Positions 11,648 to 12,025 of a stretch of DNA of 12,025 bases are shown piece by piece. The notes below the pieces were generated by a model. The model searched no databases. It worked only from the letters and a program-made list of their open reading frames with translations, and had not been told where the DNA came from. Each line of letters begins with the position of its first letter. The first letter of the stretch is position 1. Source of the DNA: SURF-25 sp040754255 (GTDB lineage Bacteria; Omnitrophota; Gorgyraeia; Gygaellales; Profunditerraquicolaceae); the NCBI GenBank assembly GCA_040754255.1, contig JBFMDA010000044.1, forward strand, positions 1 to 12,025, in the 5' to 3' direction. The position numbers and the translations under genes were made by a program.

Positions 11648-12025
11648 CTAATCTAAGTGCACGTTTAAATATAAGTTATCACGGCGGCCCGTGTTATGCA
11701 AATGATAACCAAGGCTTGCCACCATAGCCGCGTTATCAACGCTTAATCGCCTGCCGGGAAAAAACACGCGAATTCCCAACTGTTGCAACGTACCTTGGCA
11801 TACATTCCTTAATGCCTGATTGGATGCAACCCCACCGCCCACCACAAGCACCCCTGAGCCCTTCGCCCGGCAGGCAGCCAAAGATTTTTCAATAAGCACC
11901 TTACATACTGCTTCCTTAAAAGAAGCGGCGATATCCTTCAGCAAACGGCGAGGCAACAGGCGTGTCCCGGCCTTTGTGTGTGCACGCACGTAGTAAAGCA
12001 CTGCGGTTTTGATTCCGCTAAAACT
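11648..12025 (-). CDS. tsaD: tRNA N6-threonylcarbamoyladenosine transferase TsaD, C-terminal part
   Basis: Last 125 codons of a gene cut by the window edge. TsaD (Kae1/Gcp) transfers the threonylcarbamoyl group from TC-AMP to A37 of tRNAs that read ANN codons, working with TsaB and TsaE. The visible part begins SFSGIKTAVLYYVR, the conserved (F)SFSGxKTA segment, and continues with VLVVGGGVASNQALR and LSVDNAAMVASLGYH, where the aspartate belongs to the metal/ATP site of this ASKHA-fold family. An internal GTG at 12001 is not the true start, because conserved sequence continues upstream of it. The tRNA-Thr and tRNA-Met genes in this window are of the ANN-decoding class it modifies. Confidence 0.95.
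   Translation of the reverse strand, partial: SFSGIKTAVLYYVRAHTKAGTRLLPRRLLKDIAASFKEAVCKVLIEKSLAACRAKGSGVLVVGGGVASNQALRNVCQGTLQQLGIRVFFPGRRLSVDNAAMVASLGYHLHNTGRRDNLYLNVHLD

Overview
The window is a bacterial chromosome segment in which every gene I can support lies on the minus strand, so transcription runs from high to low coordinates. Gene content (FtsH, TilS, FolP, CdaA, PdxJ, AcpS, NnrD, MgtC, TsaD, a bactofilin), a secreted protein with a TYYPSPYG motif, a Yip1 protein with a pilin-like tail, and intergenic islands of GCGTA and CCTTAR repeats together suggest an uncultured Gram-negative-type lineage. My best guess is Candidatus Omnitrophota (OP3). That assignment is inference; no rRNA or other phylogenetic marker was compared.

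Layout in transcription order: the 3' part of tsaD (11648-12025); a repeat island; mgtC; an envelope or cytoskeleton cluster (bactofilin with a C-terminal helix-turn-helix domain, a tail-anchored helix-turn-helix protein, a DgkA-family lipid kinase, a Yip1/pilin-like fusion); a second repeat island; tRNA-Met(CAT) followed by a duplicated tRNA-tail segment; a small lipoprotein, a two-helix membrane protein and a secreted protein; then tilS, ftsH (own sigma70-type promoter), folP, cdaA, a 46-codon mini-CdaR-like gene, pdxJ, acpS and nnrD in a tightly packed operon; a third repeat island; and tRNA-Thr(TGT).

The ftsH-to-nnrD block joins protein quality control, folate synthesis, c-di-AMP synthesis, vitamin B6 synthesis, acyl-carrier-protein activation and NAD(P)HX repair. 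folP abuts ftsH, and two junctions overlap by a few bases, so translational coupling is likely. The usual CdaA regulator (CdaR/YbbR) is reduced to its membrane anchor, and glmM, a frequent neighbour of cdaA, is absent.

The best candidates for something undescribed are: (1) a bactofilin polymer domain fused to an excisionase-like DNA-binding domain, beside a membrane-tail-anchored protein with the same kind of domain; (2) the mini-CdaR overlapping cdaA; (3) a dispersed palindromic GCGTA repeat that occurs just upstream of both tRNA genes and once in frame inside nnrD; (4) a 79-bp duplication that includes the tRNA-Met 3' end, one copy of which is split by a hairpin segment flanked by 5-bp direct repeats.
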